Shown: positions 54,696-63,702 of the stretch, one piece after another
Numbering within the stretch: the stretch's first letter is position 1
How the letters are laid out: each line of letters opens with the position of its first letter
Assembly: GCF_001655685.1 (NCBI RefSeq)
Contig: NZ_LYVF01000192.1
Span: forward strand, 51,402-115,401
Direction of reading: 5' to 3'
DNA length: 64,000 nucleotides
From: Desulfotomaculum copahuensis
GTDB taxonomy: Bacteria; Bacillota; Desulfotomaculia; Desulfotomaculales; Desulfovirgulaceae
Position numbers and translations under genes: made by a program
The notes under the pieces: generated by a model
Told to the model about the DNA's origin: nothing
The model's input: the letters and a program-made list of their open reading frames with translations, nothing else
Databases searched by the model: none

Positions 54696-55154
54696 TTGGC
54701 GAAAAAATGGCGCCTGACAGTGCTGGCGCTTGCCATCATGGCGGCGGCGGCGCTGCTCGGGTATGCGGGACTGGCGCTGGCGGCGGGGAATGATCCCGGT
54801 TCCAGCTCCGATCCGCTGGTGAGCAAAAGTTATGTGGAGAACTATGTCGCCCAGTATGTCCAAAACGCCTTGAAAGCAATTCCGGGCAACGGTGGCGGCA
54901 ATTCCCAATGGCAGGTGAAAACGGTGCCGGCCGGCCAGGCATTCACCGGCGCCGCCGGGGCGGAATTCATCCTGCGCAGCGGACAGGCGCTGGCTGTGGA
55001 TCCCACGGGCAGCGGCATGCCTGATCTAACCGCCGGCTCCAATTTGACCGCCGGGCGCGCGGTGGCCGCCAACCACCTCTACCTGGTGCCCCGTGCGGAC
55101 GGACGCGGATTCAAGGCGCAGACCAATGTAGTAATTATGTACATGGGACAATAA
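54696..55154 (+). CDS. Small exported protein of unknown function
   Basis: The 152-residue product has a signal peptide (LTVLALAIMAAAALLGYAGL then ALA). A short amphipathic segment follows (SDPLVSKSYVENYVAQYVQN), then a beta-rich domain with Gly-Asn linkers and hydrophobic strands (WQVKTVPAGQAFTGAAGAEF, HLYLVPRADGRGFKAQTNVV). I recognise no family. The TTG start has GGGGAGGGA upstream. Being between tagA and an LCP gene suggests a role in the cell envelope, but this is only context. Confidence 0.7.
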   Translation: MAKKWRLTVLALAIMAAAALLGYAGLALAAGNDPGSSSDPLVSKSYVENYVAQYVQNALKAIPGNGGGNSQWQVKTVPAGQAFTGAAGAEFILRSGQALAVDPTGSGMPDLTAGSNLTAGRAVAANHLYLVPRADGRGFKAQTNVVIMYMGQ

Positions 55155-55224
55155 CAATTAGAGAGAGAATGGGGCGGAGAAGGAAATTGACCGTCCGGGT
55201 TCGCCCCGGGCGGCCGGAAGCGGG

Positions 55225-56589
55225 GTGATCCTGTTGGTAAGACGCAGGAGGAAGTTACCCTTTTTACTTTTGTTTGCCTTTATCTGCCTGGCGGGTGGCG
55301 GCGCCCTGCTGGCCAATCAGTTGGGCCTGCTCTGGCCGCAACATTCCCTGATTCCGGAAGGGTTGGGCGCCGGCCGGCCGCCGGGTTCTTTCACTGTGTT
55401 GCTGCTGGGCACCGATGCCAGGCCGGGTGAGAAAACCGGACGCACCGATTCCATTATTGTGGCCAATGTGGAAACGGATAAAAACCGTATTGCCCTGTTA
55501 TCCATCCCCCGGGATACACGGGTGGATATCCCCGGGCACGGTCAGGACAAAATTAACGCCGCTGTTGAGTACGGCGGTCCGGAGTTGACCGCGCAGGTGG
55601 TATCCAACCTGATCGGCATGCCGGTGCAATATTACGCCCTGACCCGCTGGAGCGGGTTCAAAGATATTGTGGACACCCTGGGCGGCGTGACCGTTGATGT
55701 AGGACGGAATATGTACCACTATGACAGCTCCGACGGCCCCCAATACGCCATCAACCTGCGCAAGGGCGTCCAGCACCTGAACGGGGCGGAGGCGCTGGAG
55801 TTCGTGCGTTTCCGGGACGGCCCGCTGGGTGATATCGGCCGCACCAGGCGGCAGCAGGAATTCTTGAAGGCGCTGGCTCAGGAAATCATGCAGCCGCGCA
55901 CCCTGCTCAAATTGCCGGAGCTGGTGCCGGAAATCAACCGCTGTGTGCAGACCAACCTGGGAGCGAAGGAAATGCTGGCCATGGCTGCCGCGGCCCGGAG
56001 CTTGAACCAGGCGCAGATTGTCACTCAGACCCTGCCCGGACAATTTCTGACCATCAACGGGGTCAGCTACTGGGGTGTGGATCCGCAGCAGGCGCAGCAG
56101 GTGGCGATGAATTTCTTTGTGGACGGCAAACAGGTGGCCCGGGTGGTGGAGCCGTCCCCGGCGCCGTCGCAGCCCGCCGCTCCGTCCGAGCAGATGGCCA
56201 GCAGCGGGGAGCCGGTTGACCAGTCCCCGGCCCCGCCACCGGCGCAGCCGCCGGTTACCGGAAACAATAATCCTCCCGCCGGCGGGAGCCGGAACGGCGC
56301 ACCCGGCGGTGTGATTACACCCGCACCGGGTCAAAACAACCCCGCTTCCGGTCAAACCGGCGCCGCCGGCACGGGGACAGGGGAAAACGGTGCCCCGGCC
56401 GGTGGCGGCACCAACGGGAGCGGCGGCAACGGCACTTTGCCCACCGGCAGCGGTACCGGGACAGCCGGAAAAAGCGGTCCGTCCGGCGGCAACGGGGGAC
56501 AGGGCGCCGGTGCGGGCCGACCCGGCGGCAACGGTCCGGCGGGCGGCGATGTGATCATTACTCCCCTGCCGCCCGGGAACAGCGGTTGA
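55225..56589 (+). CDS. LytR-CpsA-Psr (LCP) family wall polymer ligase
   Basis: LCP enzymes transfer teichoic-acid-like polymers from undecaprenyl carriers to peptidoglycan at the outer face of the membrane. The 454-residue product has a membrane anchor (LPFLLLFAFICLAGGGALLA) and the core motifs LLLGTDARPGEKTGRTDSII, LLSIPRDTRVDIPGHGQDKI and FVRFRDGPLGDIGRTRRQQE, with the conserved Arg and Asp residues. The last 130 residues are a Pro/Gly/Ala/Asn-rich tail with no recognisable domain. GTG 55225 has a weak site (GGAAGCGGG); TTG 55234 is possible. It belongs to the wall cluster 53.7-60.2 kb. Confidence 0.92.
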   Translation: MILLVRRRRKLPFLLLFAFICLAGGGALLANQLGLLWPQHSLIPEGLGAGRPPGSFTVLLLGTDARPGEKTGRTDSIIVANVETDKNRIALLSIPRDTRVDIPGHGQDKINAAVEYGGPELTAQVVSNLIGMPVQYYALTRWSGFKDIVDTLGGVTVDVGRNMYHYDSSDGPQYAINLRKGVQHLNGAEALEFVRFRDGPLGDIGRTRRQQEFLKALAQEIMQPRTLLKLPELVPEINRCVQTNLGAKEMLAMAAAARSLNQAQIVTQTLPGQFLTINGVSYWGVDPQQAQQVAMNFFVDGKQVARVVEPSPAPSQPAAPSEQMASSGEPVDQSPAPPPAQPPVTGNNNPPAGGSRNGAPGGVITPAPGQNNPASGQTGAAGTGTGENGAPAGGGTNGSGGNGTLPTGSGTGTAGKSGPSGGNGGQGAGAGRPGGNGPAGGDVIITPLPPGNSG

Positions 56590-56645
56590 AGTAAATTCCG
56601 GGTGTCCGCACAGTTAAGTAACGGCGGTACATGCAAACAGGTAGA

Positions 56646-56666
56646 GCCGGTCGCACCGGCCCTTTT
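56646..56666 (+). terminator. Possible terminator after the LCP gene
   Basis: GCCGGT / ACCGGC with loop CGC is followed by CCTTTT. The rest of the 275-bp gap up to 56864 holds nothing that I can support. Confidence 0.55.
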
Positions 56667-56864
56667 CGTGTTGCGGCCGGCATGAAAACCGCCTTCCCGG
56701 GAGGGGCCCGGAAAGCTAGTCCCGTACCGGTGCCGGTTTCTGCTCATCCGGCAATCCCGTCCCCGGAAGCCGGGCTTTCACCGGTAAACCGTTTCCAGTG
56801 GGCGCTGAATTTGCCCCGGTCTTTGAAGGCTGCAGCTTGATTAAATTTTTGGAGGTTTTTGGGC

Positions 56865-58838
56865 ATGAATCACCGTTGGTATTCCGCGCTGTTGATCATC
56901 CTGCTCATTGCGGGCATGGCGGCGGCGGGTTACGCCGGCTACCAGCGTTACCGGGCGGAGGTTGCTTCCCGCAGTGTGGAGATGGCCATGTCTTACGACG
57001 ATGTCAGTGCGCTGGCCAGGCAGGCCGGAAAAAGCCCGCTCGATATACTTCGTTTGCTCCGGGAGCAGGGACTGACCACCGTGCTCTATAAGGAACCTAC
57101 GGTGGACGACCTGCGGGCGGCCGGTGAATTTTCCGTGATGACCGGACAGGAATTACTGGTCGAAAGCCGCCTGGGCAACCAGCAATCCGCCTGGATAAAC
57201 AACTTGCAGGCGGCGGGGGGGCTTGTGCCGGGAGATACTTACCTGGTCACTACCAGCAAGGACACTGATCAGCGTTTAATCTGGCAGTTGCGGGCCAAGA
57301 CCCGGGATGTGCAGTCATACAACCCCGGTGCCGGCGTTTATATTGTCAGATCGGGGCTGGATTACCAAAGCCTGAAGGATATCGGCCTGGGCTTTCCCGG
57401 CGCACAGCTGCAGGACAGCGTAAAGGCCGGGCTTTTTGCCATTGTGCAGGTGCGCAGCTGGCCGGAAGTTACAAGCAACAGCCTGGAACAGGTTTTCAAG
57501 CCGTTGAAACAAATCCCCAACCTGTCGGCGCTGGCCTTCAACGACGAGGTGATTCCCGGTTATCCTTTGAAAATCCGGGCGCTGGCCCGGGAGGTGAATT
57601 CCCTGGGTGTGCCGGTCTGTCAGATTGAATTCAGCAAACAAAAGGGCGTCGACCAGTTGGGTATGTTGTTGGGCAAGCGGGTGGTGCGTTTGCACAGCAT
57701 TTTCCCCAAAGATATGGGCCGCTATAACTTTGCCAGCGCCGAGGCGCGCTATGTGCTGGCCGCGACCGAACGCAACATGCGTGTGCTGCTGGTGCGTCCC
57801 TTCATCCTGCCTGATTCCGGCAATGTGCTGCAGGACAACCTGCACTATGTGGCGACGATCAAACAAGAGCTGGCGCGAAAAGATCTGACCACGGGGCGGG
57901 CGTCAATTTTTCCGTCCCTGCCGGTTTCCCGTCCGCTGCTCTTTATCATGGGCCTGGGGGTGATTGCCGGCGGGTTGCTGTTGTTGCGGCGTCTGGGCCT
58001 GCGGCGGTATGAACCAGTCATCGGTTTACTGGCCGCGCTGGCCTGGGCCGGGCTGCTGTTCGCCGCGCTGGATCCGGCGCGCAAGCTGATGGCGCTGGCG
58101 GCGGTGATTATTTTCCCCACCCTGGCCGTGATCACCAACGTACGCGCTAAAGGGGCCCCGCCCTGGGAGAGCATCGGCATGCTGCTGCGCACGACGCTTA
58201 TTTCCCTGCCCGGAGCCCTGTTTACCGTCGGGTTGCTGGCGGACACCGGCTATATGCTCCTGCTGGACCAGTTCAGCGGGGTCAAGCTGGCCTACCTGGG
58301 TCCGCTGGTTTTGGTGGCGGCGTCCTTTTACCTGTTTTCCGGTCCGGATGAGCCGGTCGGCCGGCGCATCCGGCGCACACTGGATCAGCCCGTGCAGGTC
58401 AAGTGGGCGCTGCTCACACTGATCCTGCTGGCGGTGATGGCCGTTTACGTGGTGCGCACGGGTAACGACACTTCGGGTATTGTGCCCGTATCCTCCCTGG
58501 AACTGAAGTTCCGCGGCATTTTGGAGACGGTGCTCAGCGTGCGCCCGCGCACCAAGGAGTTCCTGCTCGGGCATCCCCTGTTGATGCTGCTTTTCTACAA
58601 AGGCTACCGGGACAACCGCTACCTGCCCCTGCTGGTTTTCGGCACCATCGGGCAGATTTCCCTGGTCAATACTTTTGATCATATTCATACGCCAATCATG
58701 ATCTCCCTGTTCAGACTGGTCAACGGCCTGTGGACGGGCATTCTGGCCGGCCTGGTGCTTATCCTGCTGGTCAACCTGGCGGAGCGCCTCTGGAACAAAT
58801 ATTTTGACAGCGGAAAAGCCACGGCGCAAACGGAGTAA
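56865..58838 (+). CDS. DUF5693-like multi-pass membrane protein
   Basis: The 657-residue protein starts with one membrane helix (ALLIILLIAGMAAAGYAGYQ). An extracytoplasmic domain of about 330 residues follows, with a TIM-barrel-like look (SYDDVSALARQAGKSPLDIL ... TTVLYKEPTVDDL), then roughly nine membrane helices. This matches a family (DUF5693) whose gene regularly precedes csaB; its role is unproven. ATG 56865 is 9 bases after GGAGG. The csaB gene starts 27 bp downstream, so the two are cotranscribed. I infer a part in pyruvylated wall-polymer export or assembly. Confidence 0.82.
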   Translation: MNHRWYSALLIILLIAGMAAAGYAGYQRYRAEVASRSVEMAMSYDDVSALARQAGKSPLDILRLLREQGLTTVLYKEPTVDDLRAAGEFSVMTGQELLVESRLGNQQSAWINNLQAAGGLVPGDTYLVTTSKDTDQRLIWQLRAKTRDVQSYNPGAGVYIVRSGLDYQSLKDIGLGFPGAQLQDSVKAGLFAIVQVRSWPEVTSNSLEQVFKPLKQIPNLSALAFNDEVIPGYPLKIRALAREVNSLGVPVCQIEFSKQKGVDQLGMLLGKRVVRLHSIFPKDMGRYNFASAEARYVLAATERNMRVLLVRPFILPDSGNVLQDNLHYVATIKQELARKDLTTGRASIFPSLPVSRPLLFIMGLGVIAGGLLLLRRLGLRRYEPVIGLLAALAWAGLLFAALDPARKLMALAAVIIFPTLAVITNVRAKGAPPWESIGMLLRTTLISLPGALFTVGLLADTGYMLLLDQFSGVKLAYLGPLVLVAASFYLFSGPDEPVGRRIRRTLDQPVQVKWALLTLILLAVMAVYVVRTGNDTSGIVPVSSLELKFRGILETVLSVRPRTKEFLLGHPLLMLLFYKGYRDNRYLPLLVFGTIGQISLVNTFDHIHTPIMISLFRLVNGLWTGILAGLVLILLVNLAERLWNKYFDSGKATAQTE

Positions 58839-58865
58839 ATTGCCGGTTGAGGGTTGGTGAAATTT

Positions 58866-60209
58866 ATGCCGGTGTGTGATGATTCCGGCTGCCGGACACT
58901 GAAGGTGGCTGTTTCCGGCTACTACGGCTTTGACAATCTGGGCGACGAGGCGGTGCTTTACAGCCTGCTGGACGCCCTGCGGGAATACTGCCCCGGTGTG
59001 CGGCCGGTAGTGCTTTCCCACGCTCCGGAACGCACGGCGGCCTTGTACGGCGTGGAGGCAGTCAACCGCTGGCGTCCGGGCGAGGTGTACCGTGCCCTGG
59101 CCGGGGCGGATCTATTGATCAGCGGCGGAGGCAGCCTGCTGCAGGATGTGACCGGTTTGAAAAGCCTGCTCTATTACCTGGCTGTGATCTGGCTGGCCCG
59201 CCGGCTGGGCCGGCCGGTGGTTTTCTACGCCCAGGGAATCGGTCCGGTGCGCAGTTGGCCCGGCCGGCTTTTGATGCGTTTGGTGGCCAACCAGGTGCAG
59301 CTGATCACCGTGCGGGACGAAAAATCGGCCCGGGATCTGGCGGACATGGGTGTGACCCGGCCGCCCGTACACGTCACCGCTGATCCCGTGCTGGGACTGG
59401 ACCCGGCCGGGGTGGACCCGCAGCCGGGCCGGGAACTGCTTGCCGCCGCCGGTGCGGCGGCCGGGGCGGGACCGGTGGGCCGGGTGCCGCTGAGCGAAGA
59501 CCGGCCGGAAACGAATGAAGCCGCCGGCGAAATTCCCCCCCGCCGTAAGCCGGAAAGCGGACCGGCCGTTGCGGCCGCCCCCGGAGCGGGATGCGGGCCG
59601 GTACGGGGCGGGGGGCCGGATGCGTCAACCGGGGTGGCCGGCCGGCCGGTGGCGGGCGTATCCGTACGCGAGTGGCCCGGCTTTGACAGCCACCGGCAGC
59701 GGGCGCTGGCCGGTGTGTGCGATGATCTGTGCCGCCGGGGCTGGCGGGTGTTTTTTATTCCCCTGCATTATCCCGAGGATCTGGCCGTGAGCCGGGAAGT
59801 GGCCGCGTTGATGAACAAGCCGGCGGCTGTACTGGACCGGGGCCTGACCGTGCCGGAAGCGGTTTCCCTGTTCAGCCGGCTGGACTTGCTGATCGGCATG
59901 CGCTTGCATGCACTCATTCTGGCCGCTGTGCTGAATGTACCGCCGGTCGGTATAGCCTACGATCCCAAAATCGGCCGTTTTCTTGAGCAGATCGGACTGA
60001 CGCCGGCGGGGGAGGCGGCGACGCTGGCCTACGGCTCACTGCGGGCGGCGGTGGACGCCGTCCTGGCCGATCCGCCCGCCTTCCGGGCCGCACTGGCTGA
60101 TGCCGTGGCACCCCTGCGCCGGCGGGCCAGACAGACGGCGGAACTGGTCCGGCAGATATGTGCCGGGTGGTTGACAGGGAACGAACACAACCCGGCCGGA
60201 GGCGCTTGA
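58866..60209 (+). CDS. csaB: Polysaccharide pyruvyl transferase CsaB
   Basis: CsaB adds a pyruvyl ketal to the secondary wall polymer, creating the ligand for SLH domains. Seen are VAVSGYYGFDNLGDEAVLYS near the start, LLISGGGSLLQDVTGLKSLL, VVFYAQGIGPV and LIGMRLHALILAAVLNVPPV in the C-terminal half. Between the halves (residues about 175-260) lies an unusual insertion rich in Gly, Pro, Ala and Arg, ending just before VAGVSVREWPGFD; homologues have only a short link. ATG 58866 is preferred; GTG 58854 is too close to the GAGGG site. The SLH protease at 9895 is a likely beneficiary. Confidence 0.92.
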   Translation: MPVCDDSGCRTLKVAVSGYYGFDNLGDEAVLYSLLDALREYCPGVRPVVLSHAPERTAALYGVEAVNRWRPGEVYRALAGADLLISGGGSLLQDVTGLKSLLYYLAVIWLARRLGRPVVFYAQGIGPVRSWPGRLLMRLVANQVQLITVRDEKSARDLADMGVTRPPVHVTADPVLGLDPAGVDPQPGRELLAAAGAAAGAGPVGRVPLSEDRPETNEAAGEIPPRRKPESGPAVAAAPGAGCGPVRGGGPDASTGVAGRPVAGVSVREWPGFDSHRQRALAGVCDDLCRRGWRVFFIPLHYPEDLAVSREVAALMNKPAAVLDRGLTVPEAVSLFSRLDLLIGMRLHALILAAVLNVPPVGIAYDPKIGRFLEQIGLTPAGEAATLAYGSLRAAVDAVLADPPAFRAALADAVAPLRRRARQTAELVRQICAGWLTGNEHNPAGGA

Positions 60210-60285
60210 GCGGGAAGACCTGGTGGCAGGCTGCCGTTTTTGGCGCCAACCTGTCAGGGCGTATCAGTTTGGGGGTGCACATGAT

Positions 60286-61902
60286 ATGAACCGGAAAAAG
60301 TTTTTTGCCCTTTTATTGGGAGGAGCCTTGTTTTTCAGCAACGCCTTTTCCGCCGCCGCAGCCGGGGACAGCCGGCCGGCGCCGGCCGGGGGACCGGCTT
60401 CCGTCGCCCTGCCAACCGGTCAGCCGGCACCCGCCGTCGCGCAGCCCGCCCCCGTTGCCACACCAACCGCTCAGCCGGCGCCGCAACAACTGGTGTCACC
60501 ACCGGCTCCGGGCGACATCCGGACGGTGGCCCCGGGGGTGCGCTATTACCCGATCAGCGGTCATACCTGGCAGGGGGAGCCCCTGCACGGCTATGTGGTG
60601 GAAGTTGATCCCGGCCAATCGCTGCTGGAAGTACGGGTGACAGTGCCCGGACACACTCTGGGGGACGGGGAGACGTTAAGCGGTATGGCCGCCAGCCACG
60701 GGGCGGTGGCCGCGATCAACGGCGGGTTTTTCGACGGCTCCGGCGGGCATCCGATCGGCAGCCTGGTGCAGGATGGGCGGATCCTGGCCACCTCTGCAAT
60801 TCTGCGTACATCGATCGGCATCTTGAACCATAACCGGTTGCAGCTGGGTTATTTCTCCCCCCGAGTAACCGTGCGCTTCGGCGGCGGGGGGGCAGTGCCG
60901 GTTCAGGGTGTGAATACTTCCGCCGCGGAGGATGGCGTCACGCTATATACGCCGGCCTGGGGGCAAAGTATCGACGCCCCGGCGAACGGGGTGAACGTGG
61001 TGGTGGAACGGCGGGGCGGGGCGGATGTGGTTCAGTCCGTCAGCGCCGGCAGTGTATCCATGCCCGCGGATGGTTATGTTTTGACCCTGCAGGGTAGCGC
61101 GGCCGCCGGCGCCGGTGAACCGGCCGCCGGTACGGCCGTCAAGCTGGGCTTCGACTACGGTGCCGGATGGGACGGGCTGAAGCACCTGGTTACTGCCGGT
61201 CCGCTGCTGGTGGCGGACGGACAGCCCGTGCTGCAGGGAATTATGGAGGGATTTCGCGGCAGCCTGTTGGAACCGTCGCCGCGTACGGCCATCGGCGTAA
61301 ACAGGGAAGGGCGCCTGCTGCTGGTGGTAGTGGACGGCCGGGAGCCCGGCTGGAGCGCCGGCGTGACCATGGAGGAACTGGCTTACCTGATGACCAATCT
61401 GGGGGCGGTGCGGGCGGCCGCGTTGGACGGCGGCGCATCCAGCGCCATGTGGGTGAGCGGCAGGATTGTCAACCGGCCCTCCGACGGCCGGGAACGCGCC
61501 CTGGCCGACGCCATCCTGGTTTTGCGCCAGGTGCCGGTTTATTTGGACGGTACACGCATTTTCTTTGACGTGCCGCCGGTGGTGGAAAATGGACGTACGC
61601 TGGTTCCACTGCGGGGAATCTTTGAAAAATTGGGCGCTTCCGTGGACTGGAATGCCGCCACCCAAACAGTGACCGCTTCCCGGGGGGGACGTGAGGCCAG
61701 CCTGACCATCGGCAAAAGACAGGCCCGGGTCAACGGCGAAACAGTCAACCTGGACGTGCCGGCACAGCTGGTGAACGGCCGTACCATGGTGCCCCTGCGT
61801 TTTGTGGGCGAGGCGCTGGGGGCCGGCGTGGCCTGGCAGGATGCGCCTCCGGCGGTGCTGCTCACCAGTCCGTCCGCAGCGGGTGGAAAAGCCGGCCGGT
61901 AG
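60286..61902 (+). CDS. Exported phosphodiester glycosidase (NAGPA-like) with CuAO_N domain
   Basis: The 538-residue protein has a signal peptide (FFALLLGGALFFSNAFSAAA), a Pro/Ala/Thr-rich linker (about 25-75), and a phosphodiester glycosidase domain (about 80-405). That domain has SHGAVAAINGGFFDGSGGHP, SLLEPSPRTAIGVNREGRLL and LGAVRAAALDGGASSAMWV. The family includes enzymes acting on GlcNAc-1-phosphodiesters, as found in wall polymers. The CuAO_N module covers about 415-528 (RTLVPLRGIFEKLGASVDWN, RTMVPLRFVGEALGAGVAW). ATG 60286 follows GGGGGTG. It lies next to csaB, which fits wall-polymer turnover. Confidence 0.88.
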   Translation: MNRKKFFALLLGGALFFSNAFSAAAAGDSRPAPAGGPASVALPTGQPAPAVAQPAPVATPTAQPAPQQLVSPPAPGDIRTVAPGVRYYPISGHTWQGEPLHGYVVEVDPGQSLLEVRVTVPGHTLGDGETLSGMAASHGAVAAINGGFFDGSGGHPIGSLVQDGRILATSAILRTSIGILNHNRLQLGYFSPRVTVRFGGGGAVPVQGVNTSAAEDGVTLYTPAWGQSIDAPANGVNVVVERRGGADVVQSVSAGSVSMPADGYVLTLQGSAAAGAGEPAAGTAVKLGFDYGAGWDGLKHLVTAGPLLVADGQPVLQGIMEGFRGSLLEPSPRTAIGVNREGRLLLVVVDGREPGWSAGVTMEELAYLMTNLGAVRAAALDGGASSAMWVSGRIVNRPSDGRERALADAILVLRQVPVYLDGTRIFFDVPPVVENGRTLVPLRGIFEKLGASVDWNAATQTVTASRGGREASLTIGKRQARVNGETVNLDVPAQLVNGRTMVPLRFVGEALGAGVAWQDAPPAVLLTSPSAAGGKAGR

Positions 61903-62193
61903 GGGGCGGTCCCGGCCATATCCGGCACCGCCCCCGTATTGCGGCCGGCGGAGTGCCGGGGGCCGGGCTGTGGAACGGTCCGTTTCCGTGCCCGTCTGTG
62001 TGGCAGGTGCCCGGCGGGACAACCCCGCCCGGCCGGCACGCAATCAGGAGGGGATGACGGTGCCTTCGCTTCCGGTGTCCGTGGTTGGGAACGGTGCCTG
62101 ACAGGGCTGGATTTCGCCGGGAGTTTTAAAGAATGCTGTTTACCCGGTATAGGTAGAGGCTAAAAAATATTTTTGGTTGGGAGGCTGCAGCTT

Positions 62194-63486
62194 ATGAAAA
62201 TGAGCACGGACAGGCTGGTATACATATGGTCCGGCGTTGCCCGCCGCCTGGTTTTTCACCGGTCCGGCCGGCGAATTCTTTCCCTGGCGGCCGCGTTTTT
62301 AGCCCTGGCTGCAGCCTTGGCGCCGGCGCTGCCGGCTGCGGCGGCGGTGGAAACGGACTACCGGGACGACAGTACGGTCAGCCATCCGTATGCCGTGCAG
62401 CAATTGGATGACGGCAACCTGCTCATCTGCCGGGCCGGTTTTCTCGATCCGGGGGTGACGGAGGTGACTCCGTCCGGGGCGGCCGTCTGGTCCTTCCCGG
62501 GCGTGGAGGCGGCCAGTGCGCAGCGGTTGTCCGGCGGCGACACGTTGATTGCCGATTCGGGCGCACCCGGGCCGCCTTATACGCCCCGGGTGATTGAAGT
62601 GACACCGGCCGGGCGGGTGGCCTGGGAGTACCGCCTGTCTTCCCCGGCCCAAGCGCCCCGTTATGCGCAGCGGCTGGCCAACGGCGATACGCTGATCACC
62701 TTGCCCTTTGAAATTATTGAAGTTTCCCCGGCCCAAAAAGTGGTCTGGTCTTACGGCTGGGGGCGGCCGGTGGCGCCGGGCACACCCGGCTTTCTGGCCA
62801 ATCCGGTGCAGGCCGTCCGCCTGGCCAACGGCAATACACTGATTGTCGACCAGGGCTTTACCGGCGGGCGGGTCTTTGAAATTACACCGCAAAAACAGGT
62901 GGTCTGGCAGGCTGGTGACTATCTGTACAGCCCGGCCGGCGGCGGGACGGGCGTTTCCGGCACCGGCGGCGCTGCGGGGACGTCCCCCGCGCCGTCCGGC
63001 AATAACGGCCCGGCCGGCGTGCCGGCGGCTGATCACGGCCAGGACACGCGGAGCGCAGCCGCAAATAACGGTAATGACGGAATAACCGCCGGAAGTGCGG
63101 TTGGCCGCGGCGCTGCCGTTAATGGTGACGGATCCGGCAACGCCGGGAACGGTTTAAAAGAAACTGCGGGCAATGGTGCCGGCGATGCCGCAGGTGCCGC
63201 GGCGGCCAACCCGCCGGGAGGCTTCCTCCGGCCCATTCAGCTCAAGCGCCCCACCGGGGCCGTGCGCCTGGCCAACGGTGACACGCTGATCGCGGACGCT
63301 GGCACCTCCACTTTATGGGAAGTGACTGCGGACGGACAGGTTGTGCGTTCGGCTTCCTGGCAGGACGCTCTGGCCGGCCTGCCGGTGATGAACCAGTGGC
63401 TGGCCACGCCTTTGAGCAGCGGCTGGGTCATCCTGCCCGTAACCATGACCAGTTCCCGGTCGCGTGTACTGGTGGTAATGCCGTAA
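62194..63486 (+). CDS. Exported beta-propeller (PQQ/arylsulfotransferase-like repeat) protein
   Basis: The 430-residue protein has a basic N-terminus and signal segment (ILSLAAAFLALAAALAPALP). Repeated blades follow, each with a core like AQRLANGDTLITLPFEIIEV or AVRLANGNTLIVDQGFTGGR followed by VVW. This is the pattern of the arylsulfotransferase/PQQ-like propellers, but no catalytic residues can be named. A Gly/Ala/Asn-rich insertion of about 100 residues (roughly 250-350) interrupts the propeller before the last blade. ATG 62194 follows GGGAGG. It may be the last gene after csaB and the glycosidase; a 291-bp gap without features precedes it. Confidence 0.8.
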   Translation: MKMSTDRLVYIWSGVARRLVFHRSGRRILSLAAAFLALAAALAPALPAAAAVETDYRDDSTVSHPYAVQQLDDGNLLICRAGFLDPGVTEVTPSGAAVWSFPGVEAASAQRLSGGDTLIADSGAPGPPYTPRVIEVTPAGRVAWEYRLSSPAQAPRYAQRLANGDTLITLPFEIIEVSPAQKVVWSYGWGRPVAPGTPGFLANPVQAVRLANGNTLIVDQGFTGGRVFEITPQKQVVWQAGDYLYSPAGGGTGVSGTGGAAGTSPAPSGNNGPAGVPAADHGQDTRSAAANNGNDGITAGSAVGRGAAVNGDGSGNAGNGLKETAGNGAGDAAGAAAANPPGGFLRPIQLKRPTGAVRLANGDTLIADAGTSTLWEVTADGQVVRSASWQDALAGLPVMNQWLATPLSSGWVILPVTMTSSRSRVLVVMP

Positions 63487-63509
63487 GCAATTGATGAGCC
63501 AATACGCAA

Positions 63510-63543
63510 GCCCGTGGTCTGGTTAAACCACAGGCGTTTTTTT
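63510..63543 (+). terminator. Terminator after the propeller gene
   Basis: GCCCGTGGT / ACCACAGGC (one mismatch) with an 8-base loop is followed by GTTTTTTT. It also separates this gene from the convergent gene at 63703. Confidence 0.8.
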
Positions 63544-63702
63544 ACAGCGCCGGCACCGGGTGCGCTCTTTTTACCAGGTGCCAGGATTCCCCTGCCGGAC
63601 CCGCCGGTATGGCTTGAAAGGATCCCCCGGACATAACAAATGCGAATCGAGGCGGGACATTATATATTTTCATTTCCGGAAACGGGATCGTCATGAGAAG
63701 GC

